Positions 44,661-53,721 of a DNA stretch of 64,000 bases are shown here, piece by piece. Both the position numbers and the translations under genes were made by a program. The stretch lies in contig CAZMNO010000009.1 of the NCBI GenBank assembly GCA_964567685.1, positions 27,366 to 91,365 on the forward strand. The letters are read 5' to 3'. Every line of letters begins with the position of its first letter. Within the stretch, counting starts at the first letter, position 1. The notes under the pieces were generated by a model. It ran no database searches. It had not been told where the DNA came from and worked only from the letters and a program-made list of their open reading frames with translations. This stretch comes from UBA5972 sp964567685 (GTDB lineage Bacteria; Pseudomonadota; Alphaproteobacteria; Rhodobacterales; Rhodobacteraceae).

Positions 44661-45772
44661 TGGACAAGATGCCACGCTGGGTCGATATCGGCCTCGTTCC
44701 GCTGATCAATATTCTGCTTGCCTTTATCGTGGCGGGGCTGGTGGTGCTGGCCATCGGCGAGAACCCATTCGACATGGTGTATTTTATGCTGAAAGGCGCG
44801 CTCGGAACCTCGTCGGGGATAGGATATACACTTTACTATACGACCAATTTTATTTTCACCGGGCTAGCCTTCTCGGTTGCCATGCATGCCAAGCTGTTCA
44901 ACATCGGCGGCGAAGGTCAGGCGGCGATAGGTGGCGTCGGCGCAGCACTGGTGTTGTTGGCCGTGCCGTGGCCGCACTGGACCATCGCGCTGCCCTTTGC
45001 AGTTGTCGGTGCAGCTTTGTTCGGGGCCGGATGGGCGGCGATCCCGGCCTATCTGCAGGCCCGCCGCGGCAGCCATATCGTGATCACCACGATCATGTTT
45101 AACTTCATCGGTGCAACCCTTTTGGTTTACTTGCTGAGCGGTGTAATGAAAGCACCAAATCCGCGCGATCCGACCGCCCAGACGCGGTCGTTCGGGGAAG
45201 GCGCCAGCCTGCCGACGCTCCATGACATATTGGCACCGTTTGGTATACCTTTTTCAAAATCGGCGCCGGCCAATATCAGCCTGTTTCTGGCCCTTTTGGC
45301 GGCCTATCTGGTCTGGCTTTTGATCTGGCGAACGAGAATAGGTTACCAGATCAGGGCCTTTGGCAACTCGGCCAGCGCATCGGTCTATGCGGGTATCTCG
45401 TCCGTCAGAGTCACCATGTACGCAATGCTGATTTCCGGGGGTTTGGCGGGCCTTCTGGCTATTAACGTGGTGATGGGAGAAGCTGAGCGATTGCTTTTGA
45501 ATTTCACCGAAGGTGCCGGATTCCTAGGTATCGCCGTTGCCCTGATGGGGCGCAACCATCCGTTCGGCATCGTGCTTGCCGCTTTCTTGTTTGGCATTCT
45601 GAGCCAAGGAGGATTTGAAGTGCTTAATGAAATGCCGGGCATCAGTCGTGAAATGGTGTTCGTCATACAGGCGCTGATCATCCTGTTTACTGGCGCACTG
45701 GTGCATATGACACGCGATCCGATTGAGCGGTTTTTCGTCCGCCGGGCCGCACAGAAACGCAGGGAGGGCTGA
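44660..45772 (+). CDS. Nucleoside ABC transporter permease 1
   Basis: A 370-residue inner-membrane permease of the BPD_transp_2 (NupB/YufP) family with about 10 helices. A family-typical segment is KLFNIGGEGQAAIGGVGAAL. The second permease starts 3 bases after its end. Confidence 0.91.
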   Translation: MDKMPRWVDIGLVPLINILLAFIVAGLVVLAIGENPFDMVYFMLKGALGTSSGIGYTLYYTTNFIFTGLAFSVAMHAKLFNIGGEGQAAIGGVGAALVLLAVPWPHWTIALPFAVVGAALFGAGWAAIPAYLQARRGSHIVITTIMFNFIGATLLVYLLSGVMKAPNPRDPTAQTRSFGEGASLPTLHDILAPFGIPFSKSAPANISLFLALLAAYLVWLLIWRTRIGYQIRAFGNSASASVYAGISSVRVTMYAMLISGGLAGLLAINVVMGEAERLLLNFTEGAGFLGIAVALMGRNHPFGIVLAAFLFGILSQGGFEVLNEMPGISREMVFVIQALIILFTGALVHMTRDPIERFFVRRAAQKRREG

Positions 45773-45775
45773 GCC

Positions 45776-46741
45776 ATGGACTTTTTGCAGATCATCCTGA
45801 CATTGGATATGTCGCTGCGCCTGTCGGTCGTCCTGTTGCTGGCCTGTCTGGCCGGTCTGTTTTCGGAACGCTCAGGCGTCGTGGACATTGGTCTGGAGGG
45901 CAAGATGCTAATCTCGGCCTTCGTCGCTGCAGCGATAGCGTTTGAAACTGGTTCGGCCTGGGTCGGCGTGCTTGCAGGCTGTGCAGCATCGCTGTTCTTT
46001 TCGATGATTCACGGTTTGGCCGCGATCATCTATAGGGGTGACCAGATCATTTCCGGGGTGGCACTGAACTTCTTTGCGTCGGGCCTGACCGTGGTGATCG
46101 GCCACGCGATCTATGAAAAGGGGGGCCAGACACCGACATTGTCCGGCGATGCCCGTTTCAGCGAAATCACCCTGCCCTTTGCTGATGCAGTCAGGGATGT
46201 GCCCGTGCTGGGTCCGGTCTATTCAGAACTGATATCGGGCCACAACGCGTTGGTCTATCTGGCGCTGGCCATTGTGCCTCTGGTCTGGTGGGTGCTTTAC
46301 CGATCGCGCTTTGGCCTGCGACTCAGGGCCGTGGGGGAAAACCCGGCCTCGGTCGATACTGCCGGTATTTCGGTAAGCGGCATGCGGTTCCGGGCGCTGA
46401 TTGTAACCGGTATTCTATGCGGCATGGCGGGGGCGTATCTTTCCACCGCGCAAGCCGCCGGGTTTGGCCGGGAAATGTCGGCTGGTCGCGGATATATTGC
46501 CTTGGCGGCGCTGATTTTTTCCAACTGGCGACCGGTTCATGCGATGGGGGCCTGTTTCCTGTTTGGTTTGCTCGAGGCGATCTCGAACCTTTACCCGAAT
46601 ATTGATGTCGGGTTGTTTGTTATCCCTGTGCAGTTCACGCAGGCCCTGCCCTACATCCTGACTGTGGTCATTCTGGCAGGCTTTGTTGGCCGGGCGATTC
46701 CGCCAAAAGCGGTGGGCCAACCCTATGTCAAAGAACGCTGA
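45776..46741 (+). CDS. Nucleoside ABC transporter permease 2
   Basis: A 321-residue permease of the NupC/YufQ type. It has the family start LLLACLAGLFSERSGVVDIG followed by LEGKMLISAF. It ends within the start of the phosphorylase gene (17-base overlap), so uptake and first catabolic step are coupled. Confidence 0.91.
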   Translation: MDFLQIILTLDMSLRLSVVLLLACLAGLFSERSGVVDIGLEGKMLISAFVAAAIAFETGSAWVGVLAGCAASLFFSMIHGLAAIIYRGDQIISGVALNFFASGLTVVIGHAIYEKGGQTPTLSGDARFSEITLPFADAVRDVPVLGPVYSELISGHNALVYLALAIVPLVWWVLYRSRFGLRLRAVGENPASVDTAGISVSGMRFRALIVTGILCGMAGAYLSTAQAAGFGREMSAGRGYIALAALIFSNWRPVHAMGACFLFGLLEAISNLYPNIDVGLFVIPVQFTQALPYILTVVILAGFVGRAIPPKAVGQPYVKER

Positions 46742-47531
46742 GGCCCTTGCCAGGCAGATTAAGGCCAGCGCCGGACCGGAACCGGTTGAGCTTGGCCTGA
46801 TTCTGGGTTCGGGGCTTGGGCATCTTGCGGATGAGGTTCAAGGGACGGCAATCGACTATACTGACCTGCCGGGGTTTCCCCATGCAGGGGTGTCGGGCCA
46901 CAACCCGAAGCTTGTGATCGGTGATCTGGAAGGCGTTCGTGTGGCTGTTTTCGGTGGGCGCGCCCATTATTACGAAAGCGGCCGCGGTGACGCGATGCGG
47001 CTTCCCCTGGAAGTTCTTAAGGCGCTGGGGGGGCATAGCCTGATTGCAACCAACGCCGCAGGTTCCCTGCGTCCGGATATCCCGCCGGGGGAACTGATGC
47101 TGCTCAGTGATCACATCAATTTTTCCGGTCTGAACCCTTTGATCGGCGAACCCACGGATGCACGTTTCGTTCCGATGACCGATGCGCATGACCCTGATCT
47201 GCGCGCCGCTTTGAAAGAGGCGGCCAGGGCAGAAGGCCTGCCGCTGAAAGAAGGCGTTTATGCGTGGTATTCCGGGCCTTCATTTGAAACACCGGCAGAA
47301 ATCAGCGCCATTGGCATTCTCGGCGGCGATGCGGTCGGTATGTCGACAGTTCCCGAGGTGATCCTGGCACGGTTCCTGGGATTGCGTGTGGCGGCAATTT
47401 CCACAATCACCAACATGGCTGCGGGCATGAGTTCGGAAAACATCAGCCATGAACACACCAAGGCGATGGCACCCCTTGGCGCGGTGAAACTGGAGCGAAT
47501 CCTCAAACGCTTTCTGCGTGATTTGACCTGA
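46725..47531 (+). CDS. Purine nucleoside phosphorylase (PNP family 2, trimeric type)
   Basis: A 268-residue phosphorylase that splits purine nucleosides with phosphate to base and ribose-1-phosphate. It has the motifs LILGSGLGHLADEV, FGGRAHYYESG, TNAAGSLRPDIPPGELML, and GMSTVPEVILARFLGLRV. The ATG at 46725 lies inside the end of the permease gene. It is not the DeoD type (that gene is at 59825), so the window has two unrelated PNP classes. Confidence 0.92.
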   Translation: MSKNAEALARQIKASAGPEPVELGLILGSGLGHLADEVQGTAIDYTDLPGFPHAGVSGHNPKLVIGDLEGVRVAVFGGRAHYYESGRGDAMRLPLEVLKALGGHSLIATNAAGSLRPDIPPGELMLLSDHINFSGLNPLIGEPTDARFVPMTDAHDPDLRAALKEAARAEGLPLKEGVYAWYSGPSFETPAEISAIGILGGDAVGMSTVPEVILARFLGLRVAAISTITNMAAGMSSENISHEHTKAMAPLGAVKLERILKRFLRDLT

Positions 47532-47657
47532 CCTGAGCCGGTGCTTAAAAGAAGCGGGACAAAGACCGGATTCGCTCCGATTTGTCGCAGCGTTTACCCC
47601 TGAACAAAGATATTCGAAGGATGTAATGCAAACTCACTCCACCTCTCGGAATTAGCA

Positions 47658-48578
47658 ATGCAGATCTATCTTCCTATCGCCGAAGTTTCGGTAAACGCCT
47701 TCCTTTTGCTTGGCCTTGGGGGCATGGTCGGCATCCTGTCGGGCATGTTTGGCGTTGGCGGCGGATTCCTGATGACGCCGTTGCTGTTTTTCATTGGCAT
47801 TCCGCCAGCCGTTGCCGTTGCCACAGAAGCCAATCAGATTGTCGCCTCGTCTTTTTCCGGCGTGCTGGCGCATCTGAAACGCAAAACCGTTGATCTCAGA
47901 ATGGGAACGGTGCTCTTGATCGGCGGGTTGTTCGGTGCGGCCGTCGGGGTGCAGGTCTTCAAGGCGCTGAGGGAAATCGGTCAGGTCGAGCTGCTGGTCA
48001 CCCTGTGCTACGTCGTCTTTCTGGGCATTATCGGCGGGCTGATGTTCATGGAAAGCCTGCGCGCGATCCGGCGCTCCAAGGGGCCGCATGCCCGCCCGGC
48101 ACCACGCCGGCAACATAGCTGGGTGCACCGGTTACCATTCAAGGTCAAATTCCGCACATCGGGCCTTTATATCAGCGCCATACCCCCCCTCATGGTGGGT
48201 GCCACGGTGGGTGTTCTGGCCGCGATCATGGGGGTTGGCGGTGGTTTCATCATGGTTCCGGCGATGATTTACCTGCTCGGTATGCCGACCAAGGTGGTGA
48301 TCGGCACCTCGCTTTTTCAGATCATTTTCGTCACCGGATTCACCACGCTGATGCACGCCACGACAAATTACACGGTGGACATGGCGCTGGCGGTCCTGTT
48401 GCTGATCGGCGGTGTCGTCGGGGCGCAGATCGGCGCAAGGATCGGAGTCAAGATGAAGGCCGAGCAACTGCGCATATTGCTGGCGCTTCTGGTGCTGGCG
48501 GTCTGTAGCAAACTGGCGCTCGATCTTCTGATGCAGCCCAATGAGCTTTATTCGCTTGGCGCGGGAGGGCACGGATGA
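47658..48578 (+). CDS. TSUP-family (TauE/SafE) membrane transporter
   Basis: A 306-residue protein with about eight membrane helices in two repeats, each starting with the family motif (LSGMFGVGGGFLMTPLLFF; LAAIMGVGGGFIMVPAMIY). TSUP members export sulfite or organosulfonates; the substrate here is not shown. It overlaps the TIGR02186 gene by 4 bases, a fixed pair in this family. Confidence 0.92.
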   Translation: MQIYLPIAEVSVNAFLLLGLGGMVGILSGMFGVGGGFLMTPLLFFIGIPPAVAVATEANQIVASSFSGVLAHLKRKTVDLRMGTVLLIGGLFGAAVGVQVFKALREIGQVELLVTLCYVVFLGIIGGLMFMESLRAIRRSKGPHARPAPRRQHSWVHRLPFKVKFRTSGLYISAIPPLMVGATVGVLAAIMGVGGGFIMVPAMIYLLGMPTKVVIGTSLFQIIFVTGFTTLMHATTNYTVDMALAVLLLIGGVVGAQIGARIGVKMKAEQLRILLALLVLAVCSKLALDLLMQPNELYSLGAGGHG

Positions 48579-49336
48579 TGCGCTATCTGCTCTTGTTATT
48601 CTTGCTTGCCTGGCCTGCCCAGGGCGAAGAGGTGGTGGCCGGGCTCAGTCAGAACCGGGTGTCGATCACGGCAAGTTTCGAAGGTTCTGAAATCCTGATC
48701 TTCGGCGCGGTCAAACGCGAGGCCCCGATCCCGCGCGGCGGTGGCCGTCTGGAAGTTGTGATCACCGTTGCCGGGCCTTCGGTACCGATCACGGTTCGGC
48801 GCAAGGAAAAGCGCTATGGCATCTGGGTCAATACCGATGCGGTTGAAGTCGACGAGGCCCCGAGCTTTTACAAGGTGGCAACGTCGGGGCGGTTCAGCGA
48901 TGTCATGCGGGATACCGAGGATTTGCGCCACAAGGTTTCGGTTGCGCGCGCAATCCGCTCAGTGGGGGCACCGATGACAACGCCTGACGCAATGGCTTTT
49001 ACCGAAGCACTGATACGTGTGCGCAAGCGGGATAAGGTCTATCTGGAGCAGCCGAATACGGTGCTTGTCAACGAACAGACGTTGTTCAGAACCTCCCTGT
49101 CACTGCCAGCAAACCTGACCGAGGGCAACTACAAGGCACGCATTTTTCTGACCCGCGATGGTCGGGTTGTCGACAAATATGAGACGGTGATTTACGTCAA
49201 CAAGGTCGGGCTGGAACGCTGGATATACAATCTCGCGCATCAGAAACCTCTGATTTACGGGCTGTTATCGCTGACCATTGCCATTCTGGCAGGCTGGATT
49301 GCCTCGACGATTTTCCGCGTCTTGCGCCTGAATTAG
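48575..49336 (+). CDS. TIGR02186-family membrane protein
   Basis: A 253-residue protein with a signal peptide (MMRYLLLLFLLAWPAQGEE), a periplasmic beta-rich part, and one C-terminal membrane helix (GLLSLTIAILAGWIASTIF). It matches the alphaproteobacterial TIGR02186 pattern (GLSQNRVSITASFEGSEILI). Its function is unknown, but its overlap with the TSUP gene suggests an accessory role in export. Confidence 0.9.
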   Translation: MMRYLLLLFLLAWPAQGEEVVAGLSQNRVSITASFEGSEILIFGAVKREAPIPRGGGRLEVVITVAGPSVPITVRRKEKRYGIWVNTDAVEVDEAPSFYKVATSGRFSDVMRDTEDLRHKVSVARAIRSVGAPMTTPDAMAFTEALIRVRKRDKVYLEQPNTVLVNEQTLFRTSLSLPANLTEGNYKARIFLTRDGRVVDKYETVIYVNKVGLERWIYNLAHQKPLIYGLLSLTIAILAGWIASTIFRVLRLN

Positions 49337-49342
49337 ACCTGC

Positions 49343-49380
49343 GAGCCTCCGGCGGGAGTATTTGCTGAAACAATGAAGGG
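49343..49380 (+). repeat. Interspersed repeat (GCCTCCGGCGGG family), copy 4
   Basis: GCCTCCGGCGGGAGTATTTG, followed by CTGAAACAATGAAGGGG. It lies 7 bases past the TIGR02186 gene stop and is shared with the convergent SDR gene end. Confidence 0.6.
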
Positions 49381-49388
49381 GTATCGGG

Positions 49389-50117
49389 TCATCCACGTCC
49401 GACAAAGGGCATCTGGGTGGCCATGATCGTCATGAACAGGACGTTTGAACGCAGCGGCAGTTTCGCCATGTTCATCACAGCGTCAGCGACGTGATCAACA
49501 TCCATCGTAGGGTTTTTGGGAACACCTGGCGGCAGGCTGGCATTGAGCGAACGCACCATTTCGGTGTCGGCATTACCGATATCGATCTGACCGCAGGCAA
49601 TATCAAATTCCCGCCCATCAAGAGCCAGCGATTTGGTCAGTCCGGTGATCGCATGTTTGGTCGTGGTATAGGCGATCGAGCCGGGGCGCGGCGTGTGGGC
49701 CGAGATCGAGCCGTTATTGATGATGCGCCCGCCTTGCGGGGTTTGTGCGCGCATGATCTTGAAAGCTTGCCGCGCGCAGATGAAGCTGCCGGTCAGGTTG
49801 ACGGCAACGCTGGTGTTCCAGTTCTCAAGGGTGATTTCATCGGGCGTGCCTGCTTGGGCAAACAGACCGGCGTTGTTGAAAAGAACGTCAAGCCTGCCGG
49901 TGTCGGCAGCAAATCCGGTAAACGCCGTTTCAATCGCCGCCGCATCGGTGACATCGCAAGGCAGCACATGCGCATTGGGCTGGTCTTTGGCGATACTCTC
50001 AAGTGCGTCTTTGCGCCTTGCCACAAGGCCGACCGTCCAGCCGGAGGCCAGAAAATGCTCTGCGGTTGCGCGACCGATTCCTGAGCTGGCACCTGTGATC
50101 AGGATTGATGCGGTCAT
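49389..50117 (-). CDS. Short-chain dehydrogenase/reductase
   Basis: A 242-residue classical SDR. The NAD(P) motif TGASSGIG is at residues 8-15, NNAG near 85, and the catalytic Ser...Tyr-x3-Lys in NGSISAHTPRPGSIAYTTTK. The Arg pair after the first strand (VARRKD) suggests NADP. It lies 4 bases downstream of the RAM-domain gene. The substrate is unknown. Confidence 0.91.
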   Translation of the reverse strand: MTASILITGASSGIGRATAEHFLASGWTVGLVARRKDALESIAKDQPNAHVLPCDVTDAAAIETAFTGFAADTGRLDVLFNNAGLFAQAGTPDEITLENWNTSVAVNLTGSFICARQAFKIMRAQTPQGGRIINNGSISAHTPRPGSIAYTTTKHAITGLTKSLALDGREFDIACGQIDIGNADTEMVRSLNASLPPGVPKNPTMDVDHVADAVMNMAKLPLRSNVLFMTIMATQMPFVGRG

Positions 50118-50121
50118 GGCG

Positions 50122-50358
50122 CTAAAACGCCTGAAAAGTCAGTGTTGTCAGTGAGCGGGCAATTCCCGGGATATCAAGGATCCTGTCGTTGACGAATTTG
50201 CCGATATCGTCTTCTGCCGGGATGTAGAGCTTGGCCAGAAGGTCATAGTCACCGCTGGTCGAATACAGCTCAGAGACGATTTCGCGCTCGTAGATCGCAT
50301 CGGCAACCTCGTAGGTTTTGCCGGGGTTGCAGCGGATTTGAACAAAAACACATTTCAT
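50122..50358 (-). CDS. Stand-alone Lrp/AsnC-type RAM domain protein
   Basis: A 78-residue protein that consists only of the ligand-binding RAM domain of Lrp/AsnC regulators (VFVQIRCNPGKTYEVADAI; YSTSGDYDLLAKLYI). It has no DNA-binding part. Such proteins may sense amino acids or modulate full-length Lrp proteins by mixed oligomers. It is in one unit with the SDR. Confidence 0.87.
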   Translation of the reverse strand: MKCVFVQIRCNPGKTYEVADAIYEREIVSELYSTSGDYDLLAKLYIPAEDDIGKFVNDRILDIPGIARSLTTLTFQAF

Positions 50359-50403
50359 TGGCGATATCCTGATCTGGCGCGTAAGGCGGGATTGCGGCTG
50401 ATA

Positions 50404-51924
50404 CTATGCCTGCCCGTCACTGGCTTCAAGCGACAGAGTTGCCGGGCGGGCAAGCCTGAGATCGCTGGTGCCAAGTGTGCCTTCGGGTTTGGCCAGCATG
50501 TAGCGCGTGACCCAGATCAGCCGGTTTTCAGCACGGGTGATTGCGACATAAGCCAGCCGCTTCCACAAGGGGATACCGGCCTCTTCGCGGCCCGAGCGTG
50601 CGGCGGCATAAAGATCGGGCGCAAACACCTGCACTTCCGGCCATTGCGAGCCTTGCGCCTTGTGAATGGTTACGGCCGCCCCGTGCAAAAAGGCCGCCCC
50701 CATGCGGGCGGCGGAGGGGATAAAGGGCTCCTCCTGATCGGGGGCTTCGATCTTGATGATGGTGGCGGCACTTACCTGCGGGTCTTCAACCCCCAAAACG
50801 AACAGGCGCGAGAAGCCGGGTTTGCGCCCCGTACCCAGAAATATCGCCTGAGCACCTTTGATCAGGCCACGCGCCTCAAGATCGACGCGTTTCTTGCGGT
50901 GTTTGAGCGGCAATTCGATACCATCGCAGATTAAGGGCTCCCCCGGCAGTAATTCTGTCGGTGGCGCACCATAGGCGTTTCGGAAGGCGTGGATCAGGCG
51001 AATGCGGGTGGTATTGCGCCAGACGAGTACCGGTGAGCGGGCCATCATTGTGGCATCGACCCGTGGGCTTATCTGCACCCTATCGTCACTCTCAGCAGCT
51101 TCCCTGACCTTGTCTTCAAAGGCTTCAAAACTCAGCTCTTTGTCGCCCAGCGCATGGGCAAGGTCGAGGATCGGGTTGTCTTTGCGCTGGCGGTGAATGC
51201 GGCTGAGATGGGTCTTGCGGCTGGTTTTGATATTGTCGAACGCCATGGCGCCGGACTGGCCGACCGGGGCCAGTTGCGCTGGATCGCCAAAGAGGATCAG
51301 GGTCGAAAAAATCTCTTGCAGGTCTTGGAATTGGCGGTCATCCAGCATCGAGCTTTCATCGACAAACCCGATATCAAGCGGATCCTCGCGCCGCGTCCAG
51401 CCGAGAATGAAATCAGAGCCTCTGAGGCCCGCGGCGGCAAGAGCCCCGGGGATGGATTTATGGGTGTTGTAAAAGGACTGCGCCCGATCAAGTGCGATGT
51501 CGGTCAGGCCCTCGATCTTGGGCCGCTCACCTTTGCCGACCAGCCATTCGGCGATCTTTTCGTATTCCGGATCATAAAGCGGGGTGTAGAGAATGCGGTG
51601 AATGGTGGTCGCGGGCACGCTGTGACTGCGCAGAACCGAAGCAGCCTTGTTGGTAGGGGCAAGGATGGCAAGGGTGCGTCTTGTGCGTTGCGAGCGGCCT
51701 TCGTAATCGCCCGATATCAGATCGACACCTGCCTCGGTGAGTTCGTTCACCAGATGTGCCAGCAACATGGTTTTGCCTGAACCGGCGCGGCCGAGCACGG
51801 CAAACAAGTCGGAAGAACCGCCGCCATCGGGCAGCGTGGTACCGTTCGCCAGGTCGACACCGGCTTTCAGCAGCACCTCTGAAATGCGGTCATAGGCTTC
51901 GGCCTGATCTTCGGAAAACTGCAT
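50404..51924 (-). CDS. RecD-like / UvrD-family DNA helicase (AAA_30)
   Basis: A 506-residue superfamily 1 helicase. Walker A is VLGRAGSGKTMLLAHL (residues 43-58), Walker B IGFVDESSMLDDRQ, then the Q-loop FGDPAQLAPVGQSGAM. The C-terminal part has AVTIHKAQGSQWPEV and VAITRAENRLIWVTR, as in RecD2-like proteins. It has no visible nuclease domain. It probably acts in replication or repair. It lies downstream of the lux genes on the same strand. Confidence 0.92.
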   Translation of the reverse strand: MQFSEDQAEAYDRISEVLLKAGVDLANGTTLPDGGGSSDLFAVLGRAGSGKTMLLAHLVNELTEAGVDLISGDYEGRSQRTRRTLAILAPTNKAASVLRSHSVPATTIHRILYTPLYDPEYEKIAEWLVGKGERPKIEGLTDIALDRAQSFYNTHKSIPGALAAAGLRGSDFILGWTRREDPLDIGFVDESSMLDDRQFQDLQEIFSTLILFGDPAQLAPVGQSGAMAFDNIKTSRKTHLSRIHRQRKDNPILDLAHALGDKELSFEAFEDKVREAAESDDRVQISPRVDATMMARSPVLVWRNTTRIRLIHAFRNAYGAPPTELLPGEPLICDGIELPLKHRKKRVDLEARGLIKGAQAIFLGTGRKPGFSRLFVLGVEDPQVSAATIIKIEAPDQEEPFIPSAARMGAAFLHGAAVTIHKAQGSQWPEVQVFAPDLYAAARSGREEAGIPLWKRLAYVAITRAENRLIWVTRYMLAKPEGTLGTSDLRLARPATLSLEASDGQA

Positions 51925-51982
51925 CGGGTGCCCTGATTTTTTTCACAAGCTTAGCTTGGTGTGCCCGGGGTTTCCAGAAAGA

Positions 51983-52620
51983 TCAGGCCGGGACGTGCAT
52001 TGTGTTGCCACCCCTGAAGGACTGGTTAAACCAATCGGACGATTGCTGCTGAGAGATGCCCGCTTTCTGCAGAAGCACGGCGAGTGGCGCTGCAGCGAAA
52101 TCCCAGAGGCCGATAGAGATTGCATCAGGGCCCGTTCCTTCGGCACCCAGAACATCTGGTCCCAGCCCAGCAATTTGTAGATACGGATCATTCTTGCATC
52201 AAATACCCCGACTGCGTGCGCCAGATGGAACCGGCGGCCAAGCTCGGCCCCGGCAAGCATAAGCTGGGCCGATATTCGGGTGGATTTTTCTGCATTGGGC
52301 GAAATGCAAAACCGCGTCACCTCCCAGATCAGGGGGCTGGTGATTGTCACGCCGCCGGTCAGATGGCCGAAATGATCGTTGACCATGACCGGCCCTGTGG
52401 TTGGCAGGAACCGCATCGATCCGCCGTGGCCGCCGTCAGCCTGTTGCCAGATCACATAAAGCGGGTTCTCTTTGTCATACGCGTCGGTTTCAAATCCGTT
52501 TTCATCAACCAAAACATCCCAGTTTAGCCGCCCAGCAAACTGGTCTGCGCGGTCACGAAACATGCCTTCCCTCAAAAGCGGAGCCGCTGCGAGTTGATCG
52601 GCGTAGAGATAGCGGATCAT
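51983..52620 (-). CDS. luxI: LuxI-family acyl-homoserine lactone synthase, with an apparent 1-base frameshift
   Basis: The first ~150 residues, from the ATG at 52620, match AHL synthases: REGMFRDRADQFAGRLNWDV, the Asp pair in FETDAYDKENPL, GGSMRFLPTTGP and WEVTRFCISP. Past LLGWDQ the frame gives an unrelated tail that runs to 51943. One base missing near 52158 (GGACC for GGACCC on the coding strand) would restore a LuxI-like C-terminus in the next frame, GISQQQSSDWFNQSF, ending at 51983 and giving 212 residues. This is either a sequencing error or a broken gene. It lies 93 bases downstream of luxR. Confidence 0.85.
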
Positions 52621-52628
52621 TGAAAATA

Positions 52629-52651
52629 CCTTTGTGCTGAAATGCACAAGG
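52629..52651 (-). promoter_or_regulatory. Hairpin over the luxI ribosome-binding site
   Basis: On the coding strand, CCTTGTGC and GCACAAAGG flank ATTTCA, with one bulged A. The 3' arm contains the AAAGG that is the only SD candidate for luxI, 8 bases before its ATG. It could fold in mRNA to limit translation, or act as a lux-box-like protein site. Confidence 0.45.
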
Positions 52652-52713
52652 GCGTAGGCAATTCGGTTTAAGGAGTTCCAAACGGGCGGCAGTAAAATTA
52701 TCCGGCAACGGGG

Positions 52714-53415
52714 TCAGACGATGATTTTGCCGCGCGCCATGGCCAGCGCCACGGCATGGGTGGTGTTGGCCGCCCCGAGCTTGAAACGGGCGCTTTCGAT
52801 ATAGACCCGAAGCGTGTGTTCGGAGATTGACAGGGTATCGGCCGACTGCGCCCGACTGTTGCCCATACCAAGTAGCGTGAGCGCATCCAGTTCGCGTGGC
52901 GAGAGGTTCTGATCGTCCATCTTGTCCGTACCGCGCTCGATCTCAAGCGCTTTCTGGTTCAGATAATGGGCGATCAGCAGAAGATCCTGCACGTTTTCGC
53001 CGGTAAACTTCGCCCATTCCTCGTCTGAACAGCGATGGTTGGCCGTGAACAGGGCAAACTGCCCGTTCGGCCCCCGGATCGGAATCGAAAATCCCTGATT
53101 GCCAACCCCGGCATCGGATGCCTCCAACAGAAAAGATCTGGCTGCTTTCCCGGACCAGTCGAGCCGCTTCCAGTCAACCGGATGGAAGCGTTGATAACAG
53201 CCGAGCACGACCGGATCGATCCGGCCATAATCCTGTTCCAGATAGTGATCGACCCAGTCCAGAGAATATGTCAGTGCGGCATAGGGTTCACCGGCGCTGT
53301 TGATTGAGTGATAGATGAAGTGTTCGATCTGATAGAGTGATTTCAATCCCTCAACGAGGTGTTGGAAATCATCAAATGTTGTCACCTGCTGTAAGCGTTC
53401 CAGGAACGCGATCAT
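52714..53415 (-). CDS. luxR: LuxR-family autoinducer-binding transcriptional regulator
   Basis: A 233-residue regulator. Residues 1-165 are the AHL-binding domain (SLDWVDHYLEQDYGRIDPVV carries the conserved Trp, Tyr and Asp). Residues 172-233 are the LuxR helix-turn-helix (LSPRELDALTLLGMGNSRAQ). The ATG at 53415 (MIAFLERLQQ) fits the usual roseobacter N-terminus. This start lies 44 bases inside an upstream small gene. Paired with luxI directly downstream, it would sense the AHL made by LuxI. Confidence 0.9.
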   Translation of the reverse strand: MIAFLERLQQVTTFDDFQHLVEGLKSLYQIEHFIYHSINSAGEPYAALTYSLDWVDHYLEQDYGRIDPVVLGCYQRFHPVDWKRLDWSGKAARSFLLEASDAGVGNQGFSIPIRGPNGQFALFTANHRCSDEEWAKFTGENVQDLLLIAHYLNQKALEIERGTDKMDDQNLSPRELDALTLLGMGNSRAQSADTLSISEHTLRVYIESARFKLGAANTTHAVALAMARGKIIV

Positions 53416-53584
53416 TTTGTTTTGCATACCCTTTGGCCGTGACCAGAGTGGGATCATTCAGCTTCAGTTCCGCCGCAGCAACGAGGATGGAATCGTCAAG
53501 TTGTTCAGCCAGGGCCATCAGGCCGTTTTGCCGAGCAAAGTTTTTTAGGTCAGTAAGAACATCAATCATCCATTCCTGCGACAT
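53372..53584 (-). CDS. Small protein (70 aa) overlapping the luxR start
   Basis: It begins MSQEWMIDVLTDLKNFARQN and continues with an amphipathic helix (GLMALAEQLDDSILVAAAEL). An AGAGG lies 6 bases before the ATG. It overlaps luxR by 44 bases in another frame, which suggests coupled translation. I recall similar small proteins in Rhodobacteraceae, but cannot name a function. Confidence 0.6.
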   Translation of the reverse strand: MSQEWMIDVLTDLKNFARQNGLMALAEQLDDSILVAAAELKLNDPTLVTAKGYAKQNDRVPGTLTAGDNI

Positions 53585-53721
53585 GGGTAGCCTCTGTGTG
53601 TTTGGTTAACAAAAGATTAACACAATCTTAGCACGAGTAAGTGTTGCAGGAAATTCGCAGATATACACTCCCCAGAAATGGTGAGGTGTCTCTGTATACT
53701 CTGTTGATTTAAAAGGCAAAC

